Below, in pieces: positions 1 through 9,579 of a stretch of 64,000 bases of DNA (its first letter is position 1; each line of letters starts with the position of its first letter). The stretch is taken from assembly GCA_041567895.1 (NCBI GenBank), contig JBFGAX010000001.1, positions 1 through 64,000 on the forward strand, given 5' to 3'. The DNA comes from JABDOU01 sp041567895. GTDB lineage: Bacteria > Actinomycetota > Acidimicrobiia > Spongiisociales > SHLN01. The notes under the pieces were generated by a model that was not told where the DNA came from, searched no databases, and was given only the letters and a program-made list of their open reading frames with translations. Both the position numbers and the translations under genes were made by a program.

Positions 1-394
<394 letters not shown>

Positions 395-766
395 AGATTC
401 TCCGTGCCCACTGCCTGCTACCGGCCGCTACCGAGGTAACGGTGACAACAGCCAGGTTTGGCACAATCTCGTGTCGAGCGATCTTTATATGGTGGAACCC
501 GACCATGGGTCCCACACGCTCATTGTTCATGACAGGTTGACTCCTGGAAGCCCGGAAAAGCTTGCACTTTTTGGACCCAGAAGCGGGGACCTGCCATTGA
601 GTACTCTCAATCTCTCCGATCATCGCAGGAAGCCTGAAAACAGGCAACCTTTCCCGACCGGCGAATTCATCATGTCCGTTTCTGTCAGCGTGAACCGACG
701 GATCTGGACAGACGAGGATTGCTTAATTTGTACATTCACCAAAAATGGTTTTTGGCTCGCTGTTTA

Positions 767-780
767 GTTGTCAAAGAGCA
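767..780 (-). promoter_or_regulatory. boxA antitermination site of the rRNA leader
   Basis: Read on the minus strand the site is TGCTCTTTGACAAC, nearly identical to the canonical boxA (TGCTCTTTA/GACA) bound by NusB-NusE in rRNA leaders. It lies about 370 nt upstream of the mature 16S 5' end, in the expected order promoter-boxA-16S. NusB itself is encoded in this window (44404-44757). Confidence 0.85.
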
Positions 781-873
781 TCCGGTGTGACCGGCTCCCC
801 TGTCCAGTCGAGTATTCAATCGAGCTGGTCTGGTACTTCGCGCAAGCGCGCAATACCGTTTCAGGGCTTTGGA

Positions 874-882
874 ACTATAGCA
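874..882 (-). promoter_or_regulatory. candidate rRNA promoter, extended -10
   Basis: On the minus strand this reads TGCTATAGT: a TG dinucleotide one base upstream of TATAGT, which matches the -10 consensus at five of six positions. It sits about 95 nt upstream of boxA. I found no good -35 hexamer at normal spacing, which is compatible with an extended -10 promoter. Other promoters may lie further upstream inside the reductase gene. Confidence 0.4.
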
Positions 883-950
883 GCGAGTTCAGGAACACCC
901 GAGCGGATTCTGCAGATTTATTCGCGACTTCATGGGTGCTCCAAGGCTGC

Positions 951-2162
951 TCAAGCGCGGGTTCTCCGCAGCAGCGGATCCAGCCAGCCGAGTATGCGGT
1001 CCGCCGCCCTCAGCACGACACCTGCCGACCCCGGTGTTTCGGAATCGACGAGGTTGCCCATCACCTTCAGCGTGATATTCGCGATCGATTGAGTTCCGAC
1101 CGCCAGGCGAAGGCCTGCATTCAGAATCCAGGGGTGGCCGATGAGAAAGGAGAATCGCCGGCCGGTGCGAAGAAAACTATCGAACCGCTCCCCAACGATC
1201 AGGTCATATCGTTCGGCAGCAGTCGAAGGATCTGCGGCATAGAGATCGGCAGCCAGCATCCCGGACTCGAGGCCGTAGTCGATGCCTTCGCCGTTCATGG
1301 GATTGATCAACCCCGCTGCATCCCCGATGGCCACCCATCCGGGACCATGACGGACCCGGGTCGTCATCGGAAGACGCCACGCACGCGGGCGCTCGAGAAA
1401 CGGGCCAAGCTGCCAGTCGTCTTTGACCTGTTCGTAATAGATGTCGAGCAAGGCGGTGAGGTTGAGGTCCTTGAAACCCTTCATCGTTGACAAGGCACCT
1501 ACACCGATGTTCACAGTCCCGTCCCCGGCTGGAAAGATCCACCCATAGCCAGGGACCGAATTGCCGTTGGCGTCTCGCATGGTCAGTGTTGCCTCGAGGA
1601 ACCGATCGGCATGGCGTGGAGATTCGGCGTATGTTCGAATCGCCAAGCCGAAGGGCTCGCCTTCAACACGCACCGCACCGAGCGACCTCGCGACGTTGCC
1701 GGGAGCGCCGGTCGCAATGATCACGAGGCCGGCCAGCCATTGCTCGCCGGCCGCAGAGACGCCGATCACGCGGTCACCCTCGAACAACAGCGTCGCCTCC
1801 GACTGCCAATGCACAGCGGCTCCGGCCTCTTCTGCGGCATCGATCAGGGCAGCATCGAGGCGTTTTCGTGGCCATACGGCTCCCTGCGCCGGGAACCTGC
1901 TGGTTCCCGGCCAATCGAGTTGTCGTTGGGTGCGATTGGCGATCATGCGCAGCCCTTGTATGTGGTGAGCATCGGACATGTCGATCTTCAGCTCGTTGAG
2001 AGCACCGACCGCCCTGGGTGTGAGGCCATCGCCGCATACCTTGTCACGGCCATACGGCGCCTTGTCGAATACGACGACCGCAGATCCGTTTCGTGCCGCC
2101 TGAATCGCCGCGGCAGCACCTGCGGGACCGGCGCCAATGACGGCGATGTCAACTGATTTCAT
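951..2162 (-). CDS. geranylgeranyl reductase family FAD-dependent oxidoreductase
   Basis: A 403-residue flavoprotein that reduces isoprenoid double bonds in the characterised members of its family (chlorophyll or archaeal lipid side chains, or the menaquinone tail as in mycobacterial MenJ). The N-terminus has the FAD dinucleotide fold VIGAGPAGAAAAIQAARNG, followed by the family motif DKVCGDGLTPRAVG. The third flavin motif GDAAGLINPMNGEGIDYGLE lies near residues 285-305. Length fits the family. The start at 2162 is ATG. In an actinobacterium the likeliest substrate is the menaquinone side chain, but no menaquinone genes are nearby to confirm it. It sits alone between the ABC importer operon and the rRNA operon. 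Confidence 0.85.
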   Translation of the reverse strand: MKSVDIAVIGAGPAGAAAAIQAARNGSAVVVFDKAPYGRDKVCGDGLTPRAVGALNELKIDMSDAHHIQGLRMIANRTQRQLDWPGTSRFPAQGAVWPRKRLDAALIDAAEEAGAAVHWQSEATLLFEGDRVIGVSAAGEQWLAGLVIIATGAPGNVARSLGAVRVEGEPFGLAIRTYAESPRHADRFLEATLTMRDANGNSVPGYGWIFPAGDGTVNIGVGALSTMKGFKDLNLTALLDIYYEQVKDDWQLGPFLERPRAWRLPMTTRVRHGPGWVAIGDAAGLINPMNGEGIDYGLESGMLAADLYAADPSTAAERYDLIVGERFDSFLRTGRRFSFLIGHPWILNAGLRLAVGTQSIANITLKVMGNLVDSETPGSAGVVLRAADRILGWLDPLLRRTRA

Positions 2163-2274
2163 GGAGTACGCCCGGGCATGAGGGACTGCAACGTTACCTG
2201 CTGTGTGGTTTGGAACTCCGGTTGGTTCCCATGGCGGGGGGACACCGGCCGGTTCCCGTGTCGGAGACGAAACA

Positions 2275-2296
2275 GGGGCGGCCCAAGGGCCGCCCC
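2275..2296 (-). terminator. intrinsic terminator of the liv operon
   Basis: A perfect 10-bp inverted repeat GGGGCGGCCC-AA-GGGCCGCCCC lies 24 nt beyond the livK-type gene. On the minus strand it is followed by TGTTTC, a weak T-tract. It separates the importer operon from the reductase gene downstream. Confidence 0.75.
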
Positions 2297-2319
2297 TTTC
2301 ATTCGCCTCGAGACCTTAA

Positions 2320-3693
2320 CTATCCCGCGGGATCCCAATCGGACATGTACGGGGCAACGAAAAAGTCGCTCACCGGCTCCAGCCCGAACTGATTCTCCGC
2401 CGTTGCCACAGCAATGGCGTCGAGGTTCGTGGTGATGCGATCTTTCGGAGTCGGACCGAATCCGGCCGCACCGCCGCCGAGCCCGAAGTCGACGTCCTGA
2501 ACGAGGTCGACGGCTGACACCAGGCCCTTGCGGGTCAGGTCGCCGTTTTCGATTGCGGCCAACAGGATCTGCTCAAAGGTCTGAGCCTGCGTGAAGCCGA
2601 AGTAATAGAACGCCGTGATGGCCTCCGTCGGCACGCCTGCCGCCTCGGTGATTGCTCGCATCTGCTGCATGCCCGGCAAATCCGATTCCCACGTTGGCGA
2701 AGTACCGAGGTTGTAGAAGGGGAACGAGTTGAACGCCGCCGCGCCGGCCTCGGCTCCTCCTTCTCCACCAAGTGCGCCAAGCAGGACGTTGATGTACGAC
2801 GGGCTCGAACCGAACAGCACAGGCGAGTATTGAATCGCCAGTGCAGTACCAGCCATCGTTGCCAGAGCGGTCGGCAAGGTGCATAGGAACAACACGTCGA
2901 CGCCCGCTGCCTGGGCACCACCAACCTGGGCGCTGTAGTCGGTATCCGTTGCCGCGTAGGTTGCCTCGTACGCTGCGTTGAAGCCGAGGTTTTCCTGGGC
3001 GAAGTCGTAGCCATTCTTACAGTCCTCGCCGTAGTCGTCGGCCTGGTAGACGATCCCGACGACGCTCTCATCCGTTATGACCGGCGGGTCGGCGATCTCC
3101 ATGGCCCAGTACGGGGCGTTGGCGAACTGAGCGAAGTACGTGTTCGACGCCAGATTCAAAACGACGTTATTGGTGAGTGCCCACTGGGAAGCGAGCGATC
3201 CTGCTGCGACCAACAAGTCTTCGCCTGCCGCGTCTTCGTAAATGGTCGCGGTCGTTGGGGTTCCGATGGTCGACGAAAAGGCAAGGACCTCATCCTTGAT
3301 TTCGTTGTAGACGACAACGTTCGTCTCCGGGTTGTAGGCGTTATCGCGAATCACGAGCTCGACGGGATACTTTCCGGCAACGCCACCGTCGGCGTTGACC
3401 GCGCCCCAGTAGGCCTGGTGACCTGCGAGCAAGGACTGACCGATACCGGCAATCGGGCCGGTAGTGGCAGCGAGGACGCCCAGCTTGATCGTTCCGGTCT
3501 CGGGATCGAAACCGACGTCGCTGAGCATTTCCATTGCATCTGGATCGGGCTCGGGATCCGTCTCAGGAGCCGACGTCGTGGTCGGTGCCTCCGTAGTAGA
3601 CGTCGCCAGGGTTGTCTCGCTCGTTTCCCCGCCGCAGGACACTGCAACGAGTGCCAGAACGGTGCACAGAGCAATCAGTTTTCTTACATTCAT
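2320..3693 (-). CDS. livK: branched-chain-type ABC transporter substrate-binding lipoprotein
   Basis: This is the periplasmic-type binding protein (457 residues) of a LivFGHMK-like importer, anchored outside the membrane as a lipoprotein. The chosen ATG at 3693 follows the ribosome binding site AGAAGGA and gives a lipoprotein signal peptide ending in VAVSC, with the lipidated cysteine at residue 20. A Thr/Pro/Glu-rich linker (about residues 22-50) leads into the Peripla_BP_6 fold, which opens with IKLGVLAATTGPIAGIGQSL. A longer open frame runs upstream of 3693 but has no leader features. It is the last gene of the operon and has its own 93-nt upstream gap and a terminator after it. Ligand unknown; see the neighbouring acyl-CoA synthetase. 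Confidence 0.92.
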   Translation of the reverse strand: MNVRKLIALCTVLALVAVSCGGETSETTLATSTTEAPTTTSAPETDPEPDPDAMEMLSDVGFDPETGTIKLGVLAATTGPIAGIGQSLLAGHQAYWGAVNADGGVAGKYPVELVIRDNAYNPETNVVVYNEIKDEVLAFSSTIGTPTTATIYEDAAGEDLLVAAGSLASQWALTNNVVLNLASNTYFAQFANAPYWAMEIADPPVITDESVVGIVYQADDYGEDCKNGYDFAQENLGFNAAYEATYAATDTDYSAQVGGAQAAGVDVLFLCTLPTALATMAGTALAIQYSPVLFGSSPSYINVLLGALGGEGGAEAGAAAFNSFPFYNLGTSPTWESDLPGMQQMRAITEAAGVPTEAITAFYYFGFTQAQTFEQILLAAIENGDLTRKGLVSAVDLVQDVDFGLGGGAAGFGPTPKDRITTNLDAIAVATAENQFGLEPVSDFFVAPYMSDWDPAG

Positions 3694-3786
3694 GGTGCTG
3701 GGATTTCCTTCTCTAGAGCGGCGGGAGGCTGGCCCGCACCGGACAAATGTAACCGCAACGAAACCCTTCTGCACGCTCAACGCGAT

Positions 3787-4950
3787 TTAATAGCTGAAGG
3801 GCCAGCCTTTCCAATAGTTGCGAACGCGGAGCCAGATCCCGAAAAGCCCGAGCGGCTCAAACACGAGGAACAGAATGATGAACAGGCCGAAGAGAATCGC
3901 GCTGAAGACTGCGGTATCAAAGGTTCCTCCCCCAACGTCAGCGACGAACGGCAGCCATCCCTGTTGGGCGAGATACGACACGAGCTCCGGAAGCCCTACC
4001 ACGAACAGCGCACCCAGCGCAGCCCCTAGGACCGTTCCGATGCCACCGATCACGATCATCGCCACATATTCGACCGAAAGCAGAAGACCTGCGCCACCGC
4101 CGAAATTGCTTCCGATCGGGTTGCCGAGAAATACACCCAGCAATACGCCGGCCGCCCCCGCGTAGAACGAACTGATGCCAAATGCCACCAGCTTCGCCCA
4201 CGTGACGTTGACGCCGATGACTTCTGCGGCGATATCACGATCGCGGGTTGCCTGAAAAGCCCGTCCGACTCTGCTGCGTGCGATGTTTTTGCCAACGAGA
4301 TAGGCGATGATCGCGACGATCAAAGATGCGAAATACAGCTCTTCGCGATTACTCAGCCCAAAGAAAGCCTCCTCCTGTCCTGGCAGAACAAGAGATATAG
4401 GAGGGGCACTCCTGCCCCGCGAGGCTCCCGTGATCTGCTCGAGACCGGGAGCACCGAAGAGAAACTCACCAAAAAAGACGAGGGCGACCGTCACCAGTGA
4501 CAGATAGAGGCCCCGGAGCCGAACGGCGGCAGGAGCCACCAGCAAGCCAAGGACTGCCGCTACCAGACCCCCTGCCAGAACAGCCACCCACCACGGGAGG
4601 CCGAATCCCCAGAACGACACCCCCGAGAGCGTTGTGGCTCCCGGTTGCTGTGTCACCATGGCCCCCACGAACGCACCGACCCCCAGGAAAAAGGCATGAC
4701 CCAACGACACCTGACCTGCGAATCCCGACAGGAGGTTCAGCCCGAGGGCACCCGTTGCCGCGATGAGGATCGAAATCCCGATGGTCAGCCAAAAGGATCC
4801 GCTCACGCCTATCACCGGCAGATCCGTTCTTGTCAGGAATGGAAATGCGACCAGAGCCGCAATCAGGATCATGAGCCAGGTCTTGTTCACCCGATCCGGA
4901 AACAGAGCCATGTCTTTGGCGTAGGTGGTACGAAGCTTGCGTTCGGGCAT
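3787..4950 (-). CDS. livM: branched-chain-type ABC transporter permease, LivM family
   Basis: A 387-residue integral membrane permease of the importer. The family signature is present as GLNLLSGFAGQVSLGHAFF near residues 70-90, followed by repeated hydrophobic segments. The start ATG overlaps the livH stop by one base (TGATG), so the two permeases are translationally coupled and presumably form the heterodimeric channel. The last ~20 residues are basic and aromatic. Confidence 0.92.
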   Translation of the reverse strand: MPERKLRTTYAKDMALFPDRVNKTWLMILIAALVAFPFLTRTDLPVIGVSGSFWLTIGISILIAATGALGLNLLSGFAGQVSLGHAFFLGVGAFVGAMVTQQPGATTLSGVSFWGFGLPWWVAVLAGGLVAAVLGLLVAPAAVRLRGLYLSLVTVALVFFGEFLFGAPGLEQITGASRGRSAPPISLVLPGQEEAFFGLSNREELYFASLIVAIIAYLVGKNIARSRVGRAFQATRDRDIAAEVIGVNVTWAKLVAFGISSFYAGAAGVLLGVFLGNPIGSNFGGGAGLLLSVEYVAMIVIGGIGTVLGAALGALFVVGLPELVSYLAQQGWLPFVADVGGGTFDTAVFSAILFGLFIILFLVFEPLGLFGIWLRVRNYWKGWPFSY

Positions 4951-5984
4951 CAGACCCTCCTCACCTCTTCAGTACCGAACAGGCCATATGGGCGCACGAG
5001 CAACACGAGCAGCATGAGGACGTATGGGAACACCAGATGGAAGTTCGGGAGACTCACCGGAAGTTCGGCCAGAATCGGATTGAGGTATCGGGTTGAGAGC
5101 ACCTGGGCGACGCCGATTCCGAGACCGCCGACAACCGCACCACCCGGCGAGTCGAGACCTCCGAGAATGGCTGCCGGAAAGGCGTTGAGGGCTGAGAATC
5201 GAACAGTGGTGAACGAGATGAAACCTGCCAGGCGAGCAGGAATGAACATGGCTCCGGCTATAGCTGCCATCGCTCCCCCGAGAGCCCAGGCCAGCCCGAA
5301 TACCGTGGAGGCTTTGATGCCCATCGCCATTGCAGCCTCCTGATCGAGAGCCGTGGCGCGCATTGCAACCCCGTATTTCGAAAACTTGAAGAACGCGAAG
5401 AAACCGAGCACGACTACGACCATCACGACGATGGCCCAGACGCTCGCCCATTGGATGGAAAGATTTCCGACCCGCAGACTGGCGGTGACCGGAAAGGGCG
5501 TTGGCATGGCCTTCTGTAGAGGATTCCAAAACGATTGGACGAGCGTGCTGATGACCAGCTCGAGACCCAGCGTCACGAGTACAACAGCAAACACTGGCTG
5601 CCCGACGAGCTTTCGCAATGCCGTACGCTCGATCAGTACTCCCAAGAGCGCAACGAAGACGATTGCGAGAAACACCGAAATCGGAAACCGCACATTGATG
5701 TGAAGACCGGTCCACCAATCCATCCACTCCGGAAAGGGCAGAAGTTGGCCGAGGCCGCTTATCGGCCATACTCTGGGAACCTGGCCCGCGACCAGGCTGA
5801 AGGTCACGTACACGCCAACCAGCATGAGAGCACCGTGGGCAAAGTTCAGAACGCCGGTGGCCTTGTAGATGATCACAAACCCCAGGGCAATCAGCGCATA
5901 CACGGCGCCCAGCGCAAGCCCTTGCAGGGTGAGCTGGACAATTTCTTCGAATGTCGAGAGCTGCGCGATCTGGGCGACGATCAT
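4950..5984 (-). CDS. livH: branched-chain-type ABC transporter permease, LivH family
   Basis: A 344-residue membrane permease. The N-terminal portion has the LivH hallmark GLALGAVYALIALGFVIIYK followed by the segment GVLNFAHGALMLVG. The ATG at 5984 has a GGGAG ribosome binding site and lies one base after the acyl-CoA synthetase stop. It pairs with the LivM-like protein encoded next. Confidence 0.92.
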   Translation of the reverse strand: MIVAQIAQLSTFEEIVQLTLQGLALGAVYALIALGFVIIYKATGVLNFAHGALMLVGVYVTFSLVAGQVPRVWPISGLGQLLPFPEWMDWWTGLHINVRFPISVFLAIVFVALLGVLIERTALRKLVGQPVFAVVLVTLGLELVISTLVQSFWNPLQKAMPTPFPVTASLRVGNLSIQWASVWAIVVMVVVVLGFFAFFKFSKYGVAMRATALDQEAAMAMGIKASTVFGLAWALGGAMAAIAGAMFIPARLAGFISFTTVRFSALNAFPAAILGGLDSPGGAVVGGLGIGVAQVLSTRYLNPILAELPVSLPNFHLVFPYVLMLLVLLVRPYGLFGTEEVRRV

Positions 5985-5985
5985 C

Positions 5986-7845
5986 TCAGCTCCCGTAGAT
6001 GTCTGTGATGAGCTCAGAGAACATTTCGCTGATCTTGCTGCGTTTCACCTTCTGCGTTGCGGTGAGCTCACCATCTTCATGGTCAAGCGCTTTTGGCATG
6101 AGCCGGAATTCCCTCACCTGCTCGACTCGTGCAAAATCCTCGTTGACCCTGTCAACCTCCTTTTGAATGAGTTCTCGCACTTCGGACTTTTCTGTCAGAT
6201 CCCTGAATGTCGTGAACGGAATGTTCTTGCGAAGAGCCCAGGCCGAGACGGTGTCCAACTCGATACCGATGAGGGCCGATACGAACTTGCGTCGGTCTCC
6301 GATCACAATCGCCTCTTTTATGAAGGGGGACACCTTCAGCTTGTTTTCGATTTCTGAGGGTGAAAGGTTCTTGCCCCCGGCCGTCACGATGATGTCTTTT
6401 TTCCGATCGACGATCTTGAGATGATCTCCATCCCACTCCCCCACATCGCCGGTGTGCAGCCAGCCATCCGGTGTCCGCGCCTCGGCCGTTGCCTCGGTGT
6501 CCTTGAAATAGCCGACGAACACAGCCGGATGCCGAACCATGATCTCTCCGTCAGTGCCCAGTTTCACCTCGCACCCGGGGTTCGGGACGCCCACCGTTCC
6601 CAGTTTTGAATCCCCCATGCGGTTGACGGTCGCATAAGCGGTGTTCTCTGTTTGGCCGTAGCCTTCGAAGATCGGTACTCCCAGAGCCATGAAAAACTTC
6701 AGCACTTCCGGGGCGATCGGAGCGGCCGCCGAAAGTGCACCAACTGCATGCCTCATGCCGATCTTGTCTTTCAGAGACCGATAGCAAAGGACATGGAACG
6801 GCCAATGCACGAGTTCGCCCAGAAATCCCCGACGACCCGTCTCGAGTATGCGATCGGCGTTCCACATTCCGGCCTTCATGGCCAGACCGAAGATGAATCT
6901 CTTGACAGGCGAGGCATCTTGCATACGCAGCAGGATGCCGGCGTGAAGCTTTTCCCAAATGCGAGGTACGCCGAGAAATACGGTTGGTTGCACTTCCCGA
7001 AGATCGGCGGCCACGGTGTCGATCGATTCTGCGAAGTTCACGATCCCGGCGAAGTACAGCACGTTGATCGTTGAGTACAACTTTTCGGCGACATGGCACA
7101 ACGGCAGATACGAGAGGATCTCAACCGGGTCCGGCATGTCGGTCAAGCCTGCAGCAACGACCTCGGGAACCCGGTCCATCACCCAGACAATGTTGCGATG
7201 GGACAGCATCGCTCCTTTGGGGGGTCCGGTTGTCCCCGATGTGTACACCAGTGTCGCCAGCGAGTCAGGATCAATGTCATCGACGAGGCGATCAACAAAC
7301 GTTGGTTCCGATGCGAGGGCGTCCTCGCCCAACTCCATGAACTCCGTCCACGACATCAGCAAGGGATCCCGATAATTTCGAACGCCTCTCGGTTCGATGT
7401 AGATGATCCTGGTCAGGTGCGGCAGCTGGTCCTTCACTGCGAGTGCTTTGTCGACCTGCTCCTGGTCCTCGGCGATGAGGACTCTGGCTTCAGAATGCTG
7501 CAGCAGGTAGAGGACCTCGGGAGTCGGGTTGGTCGGATAGAGCCCAACGCTGACAGCTCCGATACTCTGCGCGCCAAGGTCGCTGATGACCCACGCCTTT
7601 CGGTTTTCCGAGTGAATTGCGACCACATCGCCCGGCTCGACTCCGAGCGATCGCAACGCCATGCCGACGGTGCGCACGGCGTCCCAGTACTCCAGGTAAT
7701 TCGTCTCCTGCCAGATACCGAATTCCTTCTCCCGGAGTGCGACCCGCTCCGGAGTTTGGCGCGCGATCTGACGCAGCCGGGCAACAACACTGTTGACGGA
7801 GATCTCAGCCTCGGGCGGTACGACGGGTCGTTGAGTTGTTGTCAT
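5986..7845 (-). CDS. AMP-dependent (long-chain) acyl-CoA synthetase
   Basis: A 619-residue adenylate-forming ligase that would convert a carboxylic acid, ATP and CoA to an acyl-CoA. The P-loop-like signature LVYTSGTTGPPKGAMLSHRN lies near residues 200-220, the second motif is GYGQTENTAYA, and the adenylation hinge TGDVGEWDGDHLKIVDRKKD follows. A C-terminal Lys-containing segment (TATQKVKRSK) is also present. It resembles the FadD15/FACL family of actinobacteria. ATG at 7845 follows AAAGGA. The gene lies inside the importer operon, between the ATPase and permease genes. That suggests the imported compound is a carboxylic acid activated on entry; this is inference. Confidence 0.9.
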   Translation of the reverse strand: MTTTQRPVVPPEAEISVNSVVARLRQIARQTPERVALREKEFGIWQETNYLEYWDAVRTVGMALRSLGVEPGDVVAIHSENRKAWVISDLGAQSIGAVSVGLYPTNPTPEVLYLLQHSEARVLIAEDQEQVDKALAVKDQLPHLTRIIYIEPRGVRNYRDPLLMSWTEFMELGEDALASEPTFVDRLVDDIDPDSLATLVYTSGTTGPPKGAMLSHRNIVWVMDRVPEVVAAGLTDMPDPVEILSYLPLCHVAEKLYSTINVLYFAGIVNFAESIDTVAADLREVQPTVFLGVPRIWEKLHAGILLRMQDASPVKRFIFGLAMKAGMWNADRILETGRRGFLGELVHWPFHVLCYRSLKDKIGMRHAVGALSAAAPIAPEVLKFFMALGVPIFEGYGQTENTAYATVNRMGDSKLGTVGVPNPGCEVKLGTDGEIMVRHPAVFVGYFKDTEATAEARTPDGWLHTGDVGEWDGDHLKIVDRKKDIIVTAGGKNLSPSEIENKLKVSPFIKEAIVIGDRRKFVSALIGIELDTVSAWALRKNIPFTTFRDLTEKSEVRELIQKEVDRVNEDFARVEQVREFRLMPKALDHEDGELTATQKVKRSKISEMFSELITDIYGS

Positions 7846-7865
7846 TGCCAGGTCCTTTCGATCTC

Positions 7866-8696
7866 CTATTGGGTATCGACCGCAGGCTTCAGGGCCTGTG
7901 TCTCGGCTTCGATCAGTTCTTCCGACTCAAACTCTTCGCCAAGGTACGCGCGAATGACCTCGGGATCATTTTGAATGAAGGCGGGGGTTCCGGTGGAGAT
8001 GTTGCGCCCGAAGTCGAGGACCATGATGCGTTCGGCGATGTCCATCACGAGGCCCATGTCGTGTTCGACCAGGATCATCGCAATGCCCAATTCCTCCTGG
8101 ATATCGAGGATGAATCTCGCCATGTCCTCGGTTTCTTCGAGGTTCATTCCGGCCACCGGTTCGTCGAGAAGCAAGAGTTTCGGCTCCATCGCCAGGGCCC
8201 GACCCAGCTCGATCCGCTTCTGGACGCCATACGGCAGCAATGCCACGGGAAACTGACGGTATTGCTCGATCTCGAGAAAGTCGATGATCTCTTCGACCCG
8301 CTCGCGGTTTTCGAGTTCTTCACGCCTGGCTTTTCCCAGCCAGACGCTGGCGGCCGCCCACGACGAGTTCATCTTGTGATGGCGCCCGAGCATCAAGTTT
8401 TGCAACACGGTCATCGCTCCGAACAATTCGATGTTCTGAAACGTTCGTGAAATGCCATCCTCGGCGATGTGATAGGGCTTGCGACCGATGATGTCCGAAC
8501 CTTCCCAATAGATCTCACCGCTTTGAGGTTCGTACACGCCGTTCAAGCAATTGAAGATTGACGTCTTGCCCGCTCCGTTCGGACCGATGATGGCGAATAG
8601 TTCTCCCTCGTCGACATGAAACGAGACGCCGTCCAATGCCTTGACACCGGCGAACGACAAATGGACATCGCGGAAATCGAGCAGGGGGTTAGCCAC
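7866..8696 (-). CDS. livG: branched-chain-type ABC transporter ATPase, LivG family
   Basis: A 276-residue ATP-binding subunit. Walker A is GPNGAGKTS (around residue 39) and Walker B is LLLLDEPVAGMN. The ABC signature is the LivG-type variant LPYGVQKR rather than the generic LSGGQ. The start is GTG at 8696, ten bases after the livF stop. The C-terminal ~25 residues are acidic (EEFESEEL). Confidence 0.92.
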   Translation of the reverse strand: MANPLLDFRDVHLSFAGVKALDGVSFHVDEGELFAIIGPNGAGKTSIFNCLNGVYEPQSGEIYWEGSDIIGRKPYHIAEDGISRTFQNIELFGAMTVLQNLMLGRHHKMNSSWAAASVWLGKARREELENRERVEEIIDFLEIEQYRQFPVALLPYGVQKRIELGRALAMEPKLLLLDEPVAGMNLEETEDMARFILDIQEELGIAMILVEHDMGLVMDIAERIMVLDFGRNISTGTPAFIQNDPEVIRAYLGEEFESEELIEAETQALKPAVDTQ

Positions 8697-8705
8697 AGAT
8701 CACCA

Positions 8706-9500
8706 TCATGACAACCATCGCTTCTTTCGCTTGTAATGCTTCACGTCCTTGAATGACTTCCGCTCGTCGCCTTCTCCGTGGAGTCCCAGGTAGAACTCGC
8801 GAACATCTGCGTCTTTGGCGAGTTTTGCAGATTCGCCATCCATGACGATCTTGCCGGTTTCCATGATGTAGCCGTAGTCGGCGATATCCAATGCCATGAG
8901 GGCGTTTTGTTCGACCAACAAAACACTGGTGCCTTGACTGTTGATGTCGACAATGATGTCCCGTATCTGCTGCACGAGGCGAGGTGCCAGCCCCAGGGAT
9001 GGTTCGTCCAGGAGAAGCACCTTCGGATCGCTCATCAAGGCACGACCGATTGCGAGCATCTGCTGCTCACCGCCCGAAAGATAGCCGGCAGTCGATTTGG
9101 CTCTCCGACCAAGGATCGGAAACAACGTCATGACTCTCTCATATGCCTGGTCGGAGCTCTCTCGATGTTCGTTGGTGTAACCGCCCGCCCGCAGGTTGTC
9201 ATCAACGCTGAGTTCGGCGAAGATCCGCCTCCCTTCCAGAACCTGAACAACTCCCCTTTTGACGATTGAGGCCGCATCGGCATTGTCGATCCGTTCGTCG
9301 TTGAGGGTCACCTCGCCTTTGGTCACCTCGCCGTTGTGGACACCAAGCAGACCGGAGATCGCACGAAGCACTGTGGTTTTTCCGGCTCCATTCGCTCCGA
9401 GAAGGGCAACGATGTTTCCGTCCGGGACCGAGAAGGAGACCCCACGCAAAACGAGGATGACGTCGTTGTACACGACTTCGAGATTTCGAACTTCGAGCAA
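8706..9500 (-). CDS. livF: branched-chain-type ABC transporter ATPase, LivF family
   Basis: The second ATPase subunit and first gene of the importer operon. I place the start at TTG 9500 because a strong AGGAGG lies six bases upstream and the protein then begins LLEVRNLEVVYND, as LivF proteins do. The frame stays open to an upstream in-frame start at 9548, but that extra leader is cysteine- and arginine-rich and unlike the family. Walker A is GANGAGKTT, the signature is LSGGEQQM, and Walker B is VLLLDEPSLGLAP. The C-terminus carries an unusual basic tail (KHYKRKKRW). It is divergent from the 3-hydroxyacyl-CoA dehydrogenase gene, with 79 bp between them. Confidence 0.9.
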   Translation of the reverse strand: MLEVRNLEVVYNDVILVLRGVSFSVPDGNIVALLGANGAGKTTVLRAISGLLGVHNGEVTKGEVTLNDERIDNADAASIVKRGVVQVLEGRRIFAELSVDDNLRAGGYTNEHRESSDQAYERVMTLFPILGRRAKSTAGYLSGGEQQMLAIGRALMSDPKVLLLDEPSLGLAPRLVQQIRDIIVDINSQGTSVLLVEQNALMALDIADYGYIMETGKIVMDGESAKLAKDADVREFYLGLHGEGDERKSFKDVKHYKRKKRWLS

Positions 9501-9579
9501 ACGTGTCCTCCTCGCGCACAACCTACCAGTGTGGTAGCAGCAGCTCAATGATCGACAAACGAAAAGCTATGGTGCCGAC

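Larger units (their letters stand above)
395..950 (-). other. rRNA operon leader and promoter region (no protein gene)
   Basis: This 556-bp stretch separates the geranylgeranyl reductase gene from the 16S gene. It holds a boxA antitermination site (767-780) and an extended -10 promoter candidate (874-882). If that promoter is used, the untranslated 16S leader is about 470 nt. Several short open frames cross it on both strands, but none has a ribosome binding site or recognisable protein, and I treat them as spurious. I see no clear terminator between the reductase gene and the rRNA promoter. Confidence 0.75.

Noticed and set aside
768..2156. Several open frames antisense to the geranylgeranyl reductase gene
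   Set aside because: They are shadows of a GC-rich coding frame; none has homology or a ribosome binding site.
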